From the NCBI GenBank assembly GCA_963277665.1, contig OY728158.1, positions 599,626,818-599,690,817 of the forward strand: 64,000 nucleotides of DNA. Direction: 5' to 3'. Positions 1-11,799 of this stretch are shown piece by piece. Each line of letters starts with the position of its first letter. Position 1 is the first letter of the stretch. Both the position numbers and the translations under genes were made by a program. Source of the DNA: Viscum album. Its lineage: Eukaryota > Streptophyta > Magnoliopsida > Santalales > Viscaceae. Below the pieces are notes generated by a model. That model was not told where the DNA came from and searched no databases. It was given only the letters and a program-made list of their open reading frames with translations.

Positions 1-2021
1 CCACACCTTCAATTAGAAGAGGACTTGTGTGACATAGTCGCATCATTGAAGTATATGGACGTATACGTGCGCTCACTCCGAAACCGGCTCTATGGGACCA
101 CCTGGGTGTCATGATGATTAGACATCCCGAATTGTCCGACCCTGATGAAGAGGTTTCTCTACCACCTATTCTGGATTTCTTCCCCCTTTATTGTGGAGGT
201 TCTGAGGTTTCTCCCCTTTGTGCAAGATGCCAAAGAATCTAAAGGGGAAATTCCCTCTCCGGAGTATACACCCCGTGGTACCGCAATAGGTGAGCATGTT
301 ATTTCGCCTACAGGGGTCGTCAAGGAGGGGTCCCCTGGCGCAGCTGAGCTTATGGAAGAGACCATTACAGACCCAGCTAGGGTCTTCCATCCTCCAGCTC
401 CTCCCAGAATTCTGGGCGAACTGTCCCATGTGTAGGTCTAGAGACAGCAACAGGCATTACATTTATCGGAACGGCTCAGACAAAGGACGTCGGGTAATCA
501 TGACTTCCCATTTTCTTAATTTCAACCTTCATATTCTGACTCTGCCAGTCATTGGCTGTTTTGGCATATGGTGCAGGGCCACTTGGGGATCTGGCTGCGG
601 CTACCCAAGCGGTCATACCTTCCATCTCCTTGCCATCTGCGGAATCTCCTGTAGCCACGCCTGGGCACAACGAAATGGAGGTCCCTACTAGAGGGGCCAG
701 TGATATGGATGCTTTACTCCCGCCATCATTAGTCAGAGATGCATCAGAGGAGGAACCACTGGTATTCGAGCCTCCTGCTGATCAAACAACCCTTTCTATC
801 GCGGAGGAAAACGGGGTGCCCTCGATTTATGAGTGGAATCCAGATCTGACGGGGTAAGCCACCTCATACCCAATGGATCCCGTGGTAATGGTGAAAGATC
901 CTGCCATTGGTCCAGTTGTTGGAATCCCGAAGCGGGCAATTATCTTTTTTACTGGGGGAGTGATTTCCCCGAGCTTGGTCTCTGTAGGCGAAAGCTTGGG
1001 GACGACTTTGGAAGCTTCTGACCTCGGGCATGACCTTAGGTCTTTGACCCTTCTAGGGGCTCCCCGGACTCCCTTTCCTTTTGAGGATGTGGCTTTTTCC
1101 TCGAGTGGCTGTCGCGGCAGTGTAGAGCTTGAGGATGCCAACGCCTTGTCAATTAGGAGTAAGTTTCCCGATCTCTTGCCACCAATTCCTTTTCCTTCCC
1201 TTTTATAATTAGGGGTACTTATCTGTCTTATTGACTCTCAGGCTTCAGGACCACGACCTTTGGCACTGGCGATGGTGTCGTCAGACCCAACCGTGCCTAT
1301 GACCACAACCGCCGAGGGCGAAGTTGCTGCAATGCCAGGGTTGGCGGGTGAAGCCGCATCGGGTCCCTCCTTGGTGACGTTCATCCACGAGTATGTTTCC
1401 TCATCCGGGAGTGATTCCAAACCCAATCAAAAAGTCCTTTATAGTATTTGGCCTACTCACCAAAGGGATTGGGAGAAAATCTGGAGACTGATCTCTCAAA
1501 CGCCCTTGGTCGAGATACCGACTAAATTACCAAGGCTACGCAATTTTTTTATGCTACTGGGATTTGATGTCTTTGAATATCATGGTGTTTATGACATATT
1601 AAAGCTAGTAGCCGCTAACCAGGATAGGATGGGTGATTTCGAATCTCACCTTTCTACTGCCCAATCTGAATCCTACCTCTCCACAACCCGACAGCTTTTC
1701 CTAAAAGAGGCTTATGACCACGTCGGGGTCGTTGCAAGGCTTTAGGGAGAAGTTATTAAGCAGAGTTCTCACATGTAGGTGCTGAGGAATGAGATACAGC
1801 AGCTGCAGCAGGAAGAGGCCAACGTTGCCACCATGATTGGAGAAGGGGAGAAGCGGATGGAGGAGGAAATGAGGGCGAGCACAAAGGAAGCCCAGGAGGC
1901 GGAAGAGTTGTGGGCTAGTGCAGAAGCTGAAATGGCATTACTGCAGAATATCTTGCAGACAATCGAGGATTCTCACCAGCACCTGATACAGCTTTGTGAA
2001 TCTTCCAAAAAACTCATGTAA
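1..2021 (+). pseudogene. Decayed antisense ORF of element E1, C-terminal part of a plant-mobile-domain-like protein, cut by the window edge
   Basis: Four open stretches lie in the same forward frame (552-857, 873-1208, 1260-1745, 1779-2021) and are separated by isolated stops, so they read as one gene with point damage. The 5' part lies outside the window or is too damaged to follow. Stretch 552-1208 is rich in Ser, Pro and acidic residues. Stretch 1260-1745 has a disordered start and then a folded-looking helical part (FFMLLGFDVFEYHGVYDILK). Stretch 1779-2021 is about 80 residues rich in Glu, Gln and Ala, a likely coiled coil (LRNEIQQLQQEEANV). PMD proteins carried by plant Ty3/gypsy elements often end in such a coiled coil. 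The gene runs opposite to gag-protease at 10.4-6.8 kb, as in Grande/Tat elements with extra antisense ORFs. The family call is inference; the PMD core itself is not visible here. Confidence 0.5.
1159..1241 (+). other. Possible intron inside the antisense ORF
   Basis: A good plant donor (GTAAGT at 1159) is followed by a pyrimidine-rich stretch and the acceptor CTCAG ending at 1241, 83 bases in all. The segment contains the in-frame stop at 1206-1208. However, 83 is not a multiple of three, so removal would change the frame relative to the stretches on either side. An upstream AG at 1211-1212 keeps the frame but gives only 54 bases, short for a plant intron. Suggestive only. Confidence 0.2.
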
Positions 2022-2650
2022 TTACCTTTCCCGCTAGAGGAGGCTCCAGATTGTGGATGCCCTTCCTACCAACATTGTTATGGAATAAAGAAATATTTCT
2101 CTTTAGTGCTCTTGTTGCCTTCTCCTGTGATAGAAATTATTTGGCACGATCGCTGTATATGTTAATTCCCTGAACATAGAATAACTTGAGCCCAGGACCA
2201 TTGATAAAAATAAAGCAAGATCTAACTTTTTCCAAGACCATGGGATCCAGCGAGCATAGTTTGACTATTGTTGGGGTTTTGTTGAAAAACCACACAAACT
2301 TTTTGTCTTTTTTTTAATGCCCTGATTTTTCTTGGGAACATTTGGTGTGGACCCAGCGGGTATAACCCGGCTTTTTCTTAGGTCTCCTTTTTTGGGTTTT
2401 CGGCCAAACATGCTTTGTGACTCTTTTCGTGGGTGATTTAAAGTCCCACCGTCAAGACTATAATTACTGATTTTTTTGGTCGAACAACTTTGACCAGATA
2501 TAGTGGGGAGAGGGCCCCAATGGGGTTCAACTGATTAAAAGATGTCTCAATACTCTTCAGATGCATGTGTGTGGGGTGGGGGGGGGGGGTTAAACTTGAA
2601 TTACATGCAGGGCATATCTCAAGGCATGGGGGCCACGTCGGCATACATAG
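2022..2650. other. Non-coding spacer after the antisense ORF (E1 3' UTR), with a G run
   Basis: No ORF of note. It joins the end of the plus-strand ORF to the long-unit array. A run of 12 G lies at 2578-2589, just after GTGGGGT, and could form a quadruplex. The stretch at about 2,180-2,450 resembles 23,840-24,130 in an AT-shifted form (shared landmarks: an agcatag-ttgact box and a TTTTTCTTAGG box). This is one basis for treating 17-25 kb as a relative of E1. Confidence 0.45.
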
Positions 2651-5040
2651 GTAGGAAAAGAATTGACTAAGGAAGACTTGCCTTTGGTAGACGGGCCAGG
2701 GGCGATCAATATGCAGAGCTGCTGAGGGAATGGTATGCATAGTCGTACAAAGGTGTCCTTAAGTCAATGACTATCCATTTCTGATGGCCAGGGGACTTCA
2801 TGGAAGTCTAGCTCATGGAAACCATGATGGGTGGCTTGGAAAATTATGAAAACCACCAGTGGTGGCTCATAAGGGGAATGTGACATCTGAAAGGGTTTTG
2901 GGAACATCCGTACTAATCAAATGCGTGGTCATGAGACCACTTCACTATGCATTTCGTTAGAATAAGGGATGGTTGAGGCTTGGAAAAGTTTAAAGTCATG
3001 AAGCTGGGACATCATTTAAAATGGAACGACTTCTCCTGGTCCTCGGTAATCTTGTCTAAGATGTTCCACCATATTCAGAAAGGGTTGTGAAAGAGGTTAG
3101 TAAACTGTAGCTCAGAGGTTTTCCGAATCCCAGGAAAGACATGGGGGCTCCGAGGCCAAGAGGCGTACGAAGAGAAGCATCGAATAAGGAAATATTGCCT
3201 TTGGTAGACGGGCCAGGGGCGATCAATATGCAGATCCGCTGAGGGTATGGTATGCATAGTCCTGCAAAGGTATCCTTAGGCCCATGATTGTATTCCCTCG
3301 ATAACCGAGCAACTTTAGGGAAGTTGAGATTTGGGACCACCAGGGGTGGCTTATGAGAGTTCAGATTTTTTTTTTCTGAGTAAAGAGTATGGTTTATGAT
3401 GAGAGGGTGCCTGGATACGGGGGAGACATCTAGACTAAACTTTTTGAGAATGGGTTAAGTAATCCCTTATCACGCGAGTGTGAGACGGTGGCTTGTACCG
3501 GTCTGACCCGTGCACTGAAGGACAGAGAAAAGCCTTCGTTACTTACAGAACCCGTGATGGGTTTGACCGTGTAGTTTAACATCATGTGGAAAAGATGAAG
3601 AATATTATTAAAGGATGTTGTGCAGTTTATCGTCATGCAGTGAGGACAAGGAGCATTTTCCTTTCTTTTTCCAATGCTGGGCAGTTTAACGTCGTGCAAC
3701 AAGGACGATTGACCGTGCAGTTTAACATCATGTGGTAAGGATGTAGTTAAAATGGCCTCTCTTGATTAGAATGTAACTGGGCCCGAGTATCCTAGCATGT
3801 CCAAGACGTGGAGGGGTTTGATGGTGTAAATCATGGTTCTGGGGCTTCTAGGATCAGGAGAGATGATATGGAGGCTCTGAGGCTGGTAAGCGTATGGAGC
3901 TGGGAAGAGTATTGCCCGAGGAAATATTTCCTTTAGTAGACGAGACAGGGGCTATCAATATGAAGAGTCGCTGAGGGCATGGTATGCATAGTCATGAAAA
4001 GGTGTCCATGGGTTGATGGATTTCCACTTCTGATGGCCATGAATGGTTATGAAGATCTGCAATCATCCGGGCCACGAAGTCTGTCATCGGGGAAGGAAAT
4101 GTCTGGGCATGTCGGGGATATTCGTCTCTGGTTGCGGTTAAAGCTCAAAGAGCCCCCTTGCGATGATTTATCTTGCTCACGGGGGTGTGCCTTCACTCGG
4201 TGTAGTTTAACATCATGTGGGAAGGATGAAGTACTTCTAGTTTATCAGTCATAGAGCTCAGACCATTGGGTGACTATTGTTGTAGTCACTCGAAGGATAA
4301 CTGGGTCAACATGCTCCGATATACTTGGAACATGGTCGGGGATGAAGGTTGTAAACTTTAACTTTGAGTATTCTCGGATCAGGAGGTGTGGTGTGGGGGC
4401 TCTGAGGCCGGTAAGCGTACAGAGCTAGGAAGAGTACTGCCCAAGGAAATCTTTCCTATGATGGACGAGCCAGGGTGTATCATTATGCAGAGCCGCTGAG
4501 GGCATGGTATGCATAGTCGTACAAAGGTGTCCTTGGGTCGATAACTTTCCACTTCTGATGGCCATGAATGATTATGAAAATACGAGATTTCTCACAGTGG
4601 AGAGTTCGGCACGTGGGGATAATGGTGTCTGAGCATACAAGAAAAATCTTCACTGCAATTGTCTGTTGAGTCAAAGTAGCCTAGTCCTGGCTTGATATTC
4701 GCTGATGCGGGTCGCCATGTAAACCACCAGAAGACACATAGGCTAGCAAGATAAGGGTATCCTGGCACCATTTGGATGAGAAAAGAGGAATGAACTTGTA
4801 AACCACTACTCCATAAATTTTTGGATCGAGAGATGTGATACGGGGGCTCTGAGGCCGGTAGGCGTACGGAGCTAGGAAGAGTACTGCCCGAGGAAATCTT
4901 GCCTTTGATGGACGAGCCAAGGGCTATCATTATGTAGAGCCGATGAGGGAATGGTATGCATAGTCGTACAAAGGTGTCTCCGGATCGATAACTTTCCACT
5001 TCCGATTTCCATGAGTGGTTATGAAGATCCTTAATTTTCC
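2651..5040. repeat. Long-unit tandem array, five diverged copies of about 450-725 bp
   Basis: A conserved block of about 120 bp recurs at roughly 2666-2790, 3189-3290, 3920-4045, 4446-4575 and 4890-5025. Each copy contains a GGGCCAGGGGCGATCAATATG-like box shortly followed by GGTATGCATAGTCGTACAAA (or close variants), then usually CCACTTCTGATGGCCATGA. Start-to-start spacing is about 523, 731, 526 and 444 bp, so units differ by internal gains and losses. The array lies between the 3' end of gag-protease (minus strand) and the 3' end of the antisense ORF (plus strand). Tandem repeats in the 3' untranslated region are a known feature of Tat/Ogre-type plant elements. Confidence 0.8.
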
Positions 5041-5129
5041 AGGTCGTGGAGTCTAATGTATGGAGAGGATGCATCCAAATCTGCACGGAGTATCTCCACC
5101 TCGTATCTCCATGTGTCTTGGGTGGGTCA

Positions 5130-6740
5130 TGATGAAGTCCATGAATTTTAACATCATGCGGTGAGGACGAAGTCCATACAGTTTTACGTCATGCGGTGAG
5201 GACAAAGTTCATGCAGTTTAACATCATGCGGTGAGGACAAGGTATACAACCCGTGAAGGTCTGGCTCGTACACTGGGTAAGGGGGAATCTTTAACATTAC
5301 TGTCTATGTAGTTTAACTTCGTGCATCAAGGACGTAAAAATACACCTCGTGCAGGCCTAGCCTCTATACGGGGGAAAGGAATCATTCTGAAATCTCGCTA
5401 TCTGTGCAGTTTTACGTCATGCGGCAAGGACAAGAAGTACACCCCATGCCGGTCTGGTTCGTACACGGGGGTAGAGGGGCATTTTTATCTTATATTCAGG
5501 GGGCTGGGCCAGGACGGGGAACCCTGGCATCACTACATATCCTATGAGGGCAGGAATCAAGCCGTACGTAGTTCTCTGCAAGAGTGATACACCCCGTGTA
5601 GGTCTGGTCCGTACACAGGGGGAGAGGGAATTTTTTTTAGAAGTGGATGGGCTAGGATAGGGAATCCCGGCGTCACTACATATCCTGCGAGGGCAGGAAT
5701 CAATATGCACATAGTTCTCAGAAATCAGTGCAGTTTAACGTCATGCGGTGAGGACAAAGTCCATGCAGTTTAACGTCATGCGGTGAAGACGAAGTCCGTG
5801 CATTTTAACGTCATACAGTGAGGACGAGAAGTACACCCCGTGCAGGTCTAGACCGTACATGGGGGAAAGGGAATTTTTAAATCATTATTTTCATTTGGGA
5901 GTTCCTGGGCCAGGATAGATGATCCCGACGTCTCTACGTATCCTACGAGGGAAGGAATCAAGCCGCATGTAGTTCTCTAATCAAGTGTTACACTCCGTGT
6001 AGGTCTGGTCCGTGCATGGGGGAAAGGGGAATTATTAAAACTTCTTGTCCGTGCAGTTTAACATCATGCGGTGAGGACGAGGGATACAACCGTGCAGGTC
6101 TGATCCATACACAGGGGGAAGAAGGCATTTTTACTTTTATTATCCATGCAGTTTAACATCGTGCGGTAAGGACGAAAGCCATACAGTTTAATGCCATGTG
6201 GTTAGGATGAGGGGTATTATTTGACTCCATGCAGTTTAACGTCATGTAGTGAGGATGTGAATACTCCCCGTGCAAGTCTGGTCCGTACACGGGGGAATGA
6301 GCATTTTTGAATTATCTTGTCCGTGTAGTTTAACGTTGTGCGGTAAGGATGGAATACTCTTAGCTTAAAGTCATAGAGTTTGGACCATTGGGTTCTTGGC
6401 AATTTAACGTCATGCAGCTCGGATGAAGAGTACACCCCGTGCAGGTCTGGTCCATACACGGGGGGAGGGGCATTCTTAACTCTTATTATCCGTGAATTTT
6501 AACGTCGTTCGGTGAAGAAGAATTAATCTTAGTTTAAGGTCATAGAGTTCAGATTGTTGGGTGCTTGGCAGTTTAACGTCACGTAGCTCACACAAAGAGT
6601 TTTGTTAAAGGATGTTGTGCAGTTTATCGTCATGCAGCGAGGACGAAGAGTACACCTCGTTCCTTTTTTTTCTTCTGTCCGTGCAGTTTATCGTCATACA
6701 GTAAGGATTAAATTCTCTTGGTCTCTATGCGAAATACTTC
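5130..6740. repeat. Short-unit tandem array with ACGTCA motifs and CCCCGTG...CACGGGG hairpins
   Basis: About twenty variants of GCAGTTTAACGTCATGCGG followed by TGAGGACGA occur here (for example near 5145, 5180, 5215, 5730, 5765, 5800, 6055, 6230, 6400). Stray copies lie at 3571-3735 and 4200. Interleaved are about nine copies of a second module, CCCCGTG, 15 bases around GCAGGTCTGGTCCGTA, then CACGGGG, which can fold into a 7-bp stem (near 5442, 5592, 5836, 6258, 6436). Many copies differ by C-to-T or G-to-A at CpG, for example AACGTC versus AACATC. Together with the long-unit array this fills the space where pol would be expected. Confidence 0.8.
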
Positions 6741-6792
6741 TTCAGGAATCTCGCCTTAGTAGGAGCCGTGGTGAATTTACCATCCATAGAGA

Positions 6793-7760
6793 TCATGGCA
6801 TATGCTCCGTCGAGGAGAGATCTCCTGACACGATATCTTGGGAGTCCAGAGGCGAGGTGTTGTGGGCGTCCTTGTTTGAGTTTTCATCCCTAGATTGAGG
6901 GTCAGTAAATGTTCCCACGTTGTCACACTCGACCTTTATGGATGAAGTCATGAGGACATCCGAGTGCGTTCCTGGATTCGAACTCCTACCCTCCACGTGG
7001 TTGATGGACATGACATAATCTCCGCCAAGCTGCCTGAGGGGGTCATCAGGAACCATTTCCAGGCCATTTGGAGTGGGAATCCAGTTGACACCATCAACTA
7101 AAGGCTTCTTTTTCTTCTGCACATAGAATCTGGCGTCAATTTAATGTGACTCGGAGAGCTCTAAAGGGGCCTTGTCGGCATGCAATGTTCCACTTTGTCC
7201 ATTGACGCAGTACTTGATACACTGGTGGTAGGATGAAACAAAAAATATGTGCTTATAGACCACGGCCTTCCCAGCAGGGCATTGAATGTTGTGCTCTGCC
7301 GGACCACCAAGAATTCTGTGTAGGCTACCAGGTCACCAAAATGGGTCCTTAGCATAATTTGTCCCATTTGATTCTGTTCATTCCTATCGTAACCCAACAG
7401 AGTTGTGGCTGAGGGAATTAGATCATCCTCACTGTAGCCCAACTTGCAGAGTGTTTGCAGGGGAAGGAGGTTAACTCCAGAGCCATTGTCTATAAATAAT
7501 TTCCGGATCTAAATACCATTCAGCGTGCCAGACACATATAGTGGTCTGATGTGTCCTTGCATGATGGCATCTTCATCCTGATCGGTGAAGGAAATCACCG
7601 CATTGCATTCATCTGGGCCAGTCTCCATCCGGTAAATCTTGGCGGCTACTACCTCGGCTTGAAACACCTGGGGAATGATCAATGCTTCGATACGCGCCTC
7701 CCTAAGGCCGGCTGACAAAATCAGGGCATCCAGGATTGAAAACGTGGATGGTACTGACAC
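6793..7760 (-). pseudogene. pro: Ty3/gypsy-type aspartic protease of E1 (retropepsin), frameshifted
   Basis: Would cleave the gag precursor in virus-like particles. The minus-strand stretches 7760-7509 and 7442-7161 share a frame and are joined through one TAG. Just after that stop comes the active-site region IDNGSGVNLLP (Asp codon 7490-7488), where plant gypsy proteases usually have D-S-G-S or D-G-G-S. Downstream is FNALLGRPW (about 7,290), the usual C-terminal flap region. A frameshift follows near 7,280; the next frame continues with a YHQCIKY-type segment and joins ARFYVQKKKKP at about 7,120. The frame then ends at 6793. No reverse transcriptase motif follows; the tandem array begins instead. 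The middle residue of the D-x-G triad is Asn, which would probably impair catalysis. Confidence 0.75.
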
Positions 7761-8566
7761 CAGCTACTTAAGGATGTTATATTTTTTCTCCAGTGGTTGA
7801 CGCTGATCCGTTGGTGGGAGAGTATTAGCGGGTTCTTTGGGAGATGGAGCATTTGACGAGGAGGGACTGGCCACAGGGATAGATGTCGATGGTGTTCCCG
7901 CATTTTGAGGATTTGGCCCGACAGGTTTGTTTGTGCGCACTAGGTGGCCAGACACTTGTTCCTCCTCTGGTGGGTATCACAGGACAACAGGGCCAGAGTG
8001 GCTTCTTGTGGAGGTGGAGGGGAATTCCTTCTTCTGTTGAGTCCGTTGAAGGGCTCTCCCACTGGTTTTCACAATATTAACGGTTTGAGCCGGGGTCCAA
8101 CCGTAGGGTTGGTTTTGTCGGCGGCTGCGCCTCCCCTGGTATCCCTACCTCTGTGATTCCTCCTCCCGACTCCTCATGCAGGGAACTCGGGTTCATAACC
8201 ATACCCTTCGTCAGGGAATGATTCCATAAGATGGATGACGTTAATGGACCCAAAGATTGGTTCTTCATCCTCTGACAGGTCAACCTGGTCGGCCATCCCT
8301 GATGGTGCCGTTTGGTGGGTCGGTGCCCGTGGAACCAAATTCAAGGGCATATAATCTTCAAAGTTCGGGGAAAACTTTGGCCCCGTTGTGGACTAATCCT
8401 CTTGCGATTGTTTATTTCTTATACTCCGCCCAGATAACCGGCTCGTGGAGGACCGTGAGGCCGATTCTATCGGCCATGCGACATCAGGGGATGTTGGCGG
8501 CAACACCGGATGCTGTAGCTGATCCTGGAGTATGACTTGGGCTCGGTTGATAGTCTTCCGAGTCAT
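7761..8566 (-). pseudogene. Gag-protease linker of E1
   Basis: The minus strand between the gag knuckle region and the protease keeps partly open frames rich in Pro, Ser, Asn and acidic residues, with several stops and at least one frameshift. It reads as the disordered linker usual between gag and protease in long plant gypsy polyproteins. No separate domain is recognised. The open plus-strand frames here (7883-8535) look like shadows. Confidence 0.5.
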
Positions 8567-10369
8567 CTAGTCCTCGAATTTCTGCCCCTGCTTGCTGGTG
8601 AATTTCTGCCACCCCTCCTCTTTTTTAGAGTCGGTGGTAGAGATGTATGCCACATGTGCTGGGGGTGGTCCCAGTTCAACATGTCCGGAGTCTACCATCT
8701 TATGTAGGAGGTCTTTGAAGACGAAGAATTCTTCGATATTGTGCCCCAACATTCTATGGTAGGGGCAGTAATCTGGCCTGTCCTCGTGGCCGAACTCTTC
8801 AGGTTTCCTCGACTTCGGGAGGCAGAGAAAGTTGTGGTTCATGGCGGCAATGAAGTAGCCGCGGACTTGATCGTCTCGGAACGAGTATACCTTTTGTCTT
8901 CATTCCTAAAACTGGTTCCACTTCGGTCCTCGCTGATCGTCCCGTTTAGGTGGAGGCGGCCGCTGATATGCAGGGGGCCCTTGACGATTTGGTGGAGGCA
9001 TGAGCGGTGGAGCGGGAACAGGGGCCGATTTGAGCGTGACAGCAGACGCTTCAGCTCTAGGGGCTCTTTTCGTAGTAGCTTGCAAGACTATTCAGGACTT
9101 TGAATTAGTCCACTGTAGGGATTCCTCAATTCTCTGGGCAATGGATGAGAGATGGCGGAAGCCAGTGGTTCACTCCACTGGTATGAGCAGTGTTCGCAGC
9201 TCATCTCTAAGATTATTGATGCATATGGCTAGCATATCATCTTGAGGAATTGGTCTGTTCAGATAATAGGTCAGACCTTTCTATATGGCAATGAAATATG
9301 AGACCCTCTCGTTCTCCCTATGCTTGCAGTTCATGAGGTCGCTGACTGTTGTTTTGGGCAACATTGAGCTAAAATGGAATAGGAACTGCTGCTGAAGGTC
9401 CTCCCACCTCTTTATTGACTGGGCTGGCAGACTCGTGTACCAGATGAAGGAGGATCCTTACAAGGTCCGTACGAAGCACCTGAGTTTCACTGCTTCTTGT
9501 TGTTCCGGAGTTCCCATCATAGTGTCGCAATAGGATGCGTAGTGCATCAAATACTGTTCTGGATCACTTGTCCTGTTAAAAATAGGGAATACAGGGCTCC
9601 CAAAATTGGGTGGAGGTGGTGTGTTGGTCACCCAATCTGGGTAGGGTTTCCACTCTAGCTGTATCGGAGCGCGTCGACCTTCCATCACTTCCAATCGAGC
9701 TGTTAGTGCCTCGATGGTGTTGGTGAGACCCTGGTTTACATCCTGTTGGGCCCGGTCCTGGGCAGGCGTAGCCCGAGGCATTGCATGAGGATCCGGATTG
9801 GCCGGCACCAAGGGTGCATATTCCGTTTGGGGAACCCTCAGAGGTTTCAGGCGTACTTGATCTGGTTGCTGCCTAAGTGGAGGGAAATATTGGTATTCAT
9901 CATCCACATTTAGGTAGTTGGACGAACCAGGAGCCTCATTGGAAAGGAGCCCTGACTGTGATTTGTTTTCCAGAGCAAGTCTTAACCTTTTAGGTGCACT
10001 TACTAGGAGTGCCTGATGTTGCTCTTCCTAGGATGCACTTTTAATAAGGCAGTTCCTCTGGAGTAGCTCGGCGTTAAGCCGCCTTAATTCTTTGATCTGC
10101 TCTTCCGGTTGAGTGAATCTCTCTTCGAACGCGAGTGACTCATTTTTGTCGAGAGAAGGAGGTGGGTTAATGGTAACCAGTCCCTTATTCTTATCCTTAT
10201 TGGAAGCTTGCTGGGTAGGCAGAAGAGGGTTGGTTGGAAGGACGGTCATATTTAGGGCGGCCCTCTGGTTCCGGGTGTGCACACCTAGGGGTTCGTTGTG
10301 AGTCACAACCTGACCGGAACCGTCATCTCCCGATCCATCCAGATTCGCATTTTCCCCGGTGTCGTCCAT
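8567..10369 (-). pseudogene. gag: Ty3/gypsy gag of E1 (capsid and knuckle-like region), interrupted by stops
   Basis: Structural protein of the virus-like particle. Stretches 10369-10028, 9907-9458 and 8842-8567 are in one minus-strand frame and connect through in-frame stops (TAG at 10028-10030, TAA at 9458-9460, and others near 9,283 and 9,105). The order is an acidic N-terminus, a coiled segment (EEQIKELRRLNAELLQ), then RRAPIQLEWKPYPDW. Next come PVFPIFNRTSDPEQYLMHYA and the retrotransposon-gag core (WEDLQQQFLFHFSSM near 9,400; YYLNRPIPQDD further on). At 8767-8722 is YCPYHRMLGHNIEEFF. This corresponds to the C-x-x-H...GH-x-T-E-x-C motif of Tat/Athila gag, but the last Cys is Phe. The start codon is uncertain because the frame may continue from ORF1 upstream. 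Confidence 0.8.
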
Positions 10370-10496
10370 GGGTTTAGCTTATATGGCATTGATGAATGCA
10401 TATCGCAGGGTGGAGGGGATGTCGTCTTCCAAATGGGAAGAGGATCTCCCACGTCTTTTGCTGGCCTTCCATTTCATGCCCTGGGATTGCCTTTGG

Positions 10497-11765
10497 TCAT
10501 TTTTGACAAAGGGTGACTTGGAGAGTTCTTTGATGCGACCTTACGGTGCGCCTTCCTCTCAGAGGGGATGACGATTCAAATAACGAGATAGGATGGGAAC
10601 CTCCTCTTCTGACTGTCCTCCATAGATGGGACAATACTGATTCTTGTGGGGGAGGTTGTTGTTGAGGGGGTAATAATGCCCCCATCCCTGAGGGATGGGG
10701 TTGGCTCCGTTCCCTGGACATTGAGTCTCCTCCCATTTTTATTGGTCTTATGGGGGAATTTGTTGTTAAAAATTCCCACAGCCCTGCAGGTTGGGGTTGA
10801 CCCTGGATTGCGGCAGTGGCTGCTGCTATCGCGACCTGCCTGATCTCGTGTTCCCCCATTCGGGGGTGAACCGGATTTGGTTCCAAATTCACCTGTGAAT
10901 CAATCCTTTCTGGGGAGGCAGGAAATAATCGCTGATTGGCCTCTCTTAGTTGAGAGGCCTGTTGTATGCTCTCTGTGGCCTGATTCAGGAGTTCTTGAAT
11001 GGATTTTTCCCGTCGGGCTTGACGCTTCTGGGACTTACTCAAGGCCTGACTCTATTGGGTGTGTTGCCTTTCCTGAACAGGGGGACCAATCGATTTATGT
11101 CTTGACGTGATGACGTTGAAAGACACCATGCCGAACGGGTTCTTCTGGGCGGGGAGCGGAGTGAAATTCAGAGCTCCGTGTTCCCCCCATCCCCTGATAT
11201 GGACTCCCATTGGAGAGTCACCGATGAGGCGGCGCAGTCGGTGAAGTGCGCAGAGGAAGGCTATCTCCATGTTTCCTTTACATCTCTCAGGGCGCTGTCG
11301 CCGCACCGTAGGAAGGGTCTCCAGGTCGATGTGATGCAGGAGGTCTCCTATTGCCTTGACATGGTCTACACACCCTTCATAGGGAAGGAAGATTGATTTT
11401 ATCCGGCGGAGGGTCATCCATATATTATGGAGAATTACGTGAACGCATTCTTCCAACAACTCTCTGGGTATATCGAACTGAGAGGTGGTCGTAGGCCAAA
11501 ACATAATTGGTATATCATTTCTGGTTAGTCATTTCCTCATGTGAACCATGTCGGCATACTCCTCCGCTAGTGATTCCTCTACCTAGTCAGCCCAACTAAG
11601 ACGCTCACTATTAATGTGGTCGGAGTCAGTGGGAACGGTAGGTGCTGAATCATTATGTGGGTGATTCAAAGGTGGTTCAGAGGATGAACGCGGCCCTAGA
11701 CCGTCTCCTGATCGAAGAAGGGCGTCTTTAGCGACAAGCTGGGAATATGACATGCTCGATCCCAT
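10497..11765 (-). pseudogene. Downstream part of E1 ORF1 (pre-gag region)
   Basis: Three minus-strand stretches, 11765-11583, 11504-11052 and 11042-10497, are in one frame, the same frame as the repeat-bearing part upstream (12959-11901). Stretch 11504-11052 looks folded (FDIPRELLEECVHVILHNIW). Stretch 11042-10497 opens with a basic coiled-coil segment (KSQKRQARREKSIQELLNQA) and continues with a Pro/Gln-rich tail. I recognise no catalytic domain. Position upstream of gag fits the ORF1 of Ogre/Tat elements, whose function is unknown. It ends by a stop or frameshift near 10,497, before gag resumes in another frame. Confidence 0.5.
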
Positions 11766-11799
11766 CTTCCTGAGTGACTCAATATATGAGGGATTTTCT

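Noticed and set aside
2651..6740. CRISPR-like regular repeats
   Set aside because: Units are long, diverged and lack unique spacers of fixed length; the context is a plant retroelement.
6960..6985. GGATTCGAACTCC resembles a tRNA T-arm on the minus strand
   Set aside because: The five bases on either side do not pair, and no anticodon or D-arm fits around it. It is coding-derived sequence downstream of the protease.
8741..9245. Plus-strand ORFs of 120 and 81 residues
   Set aside because: Antisense shadows of the gag region, without recognisable features.
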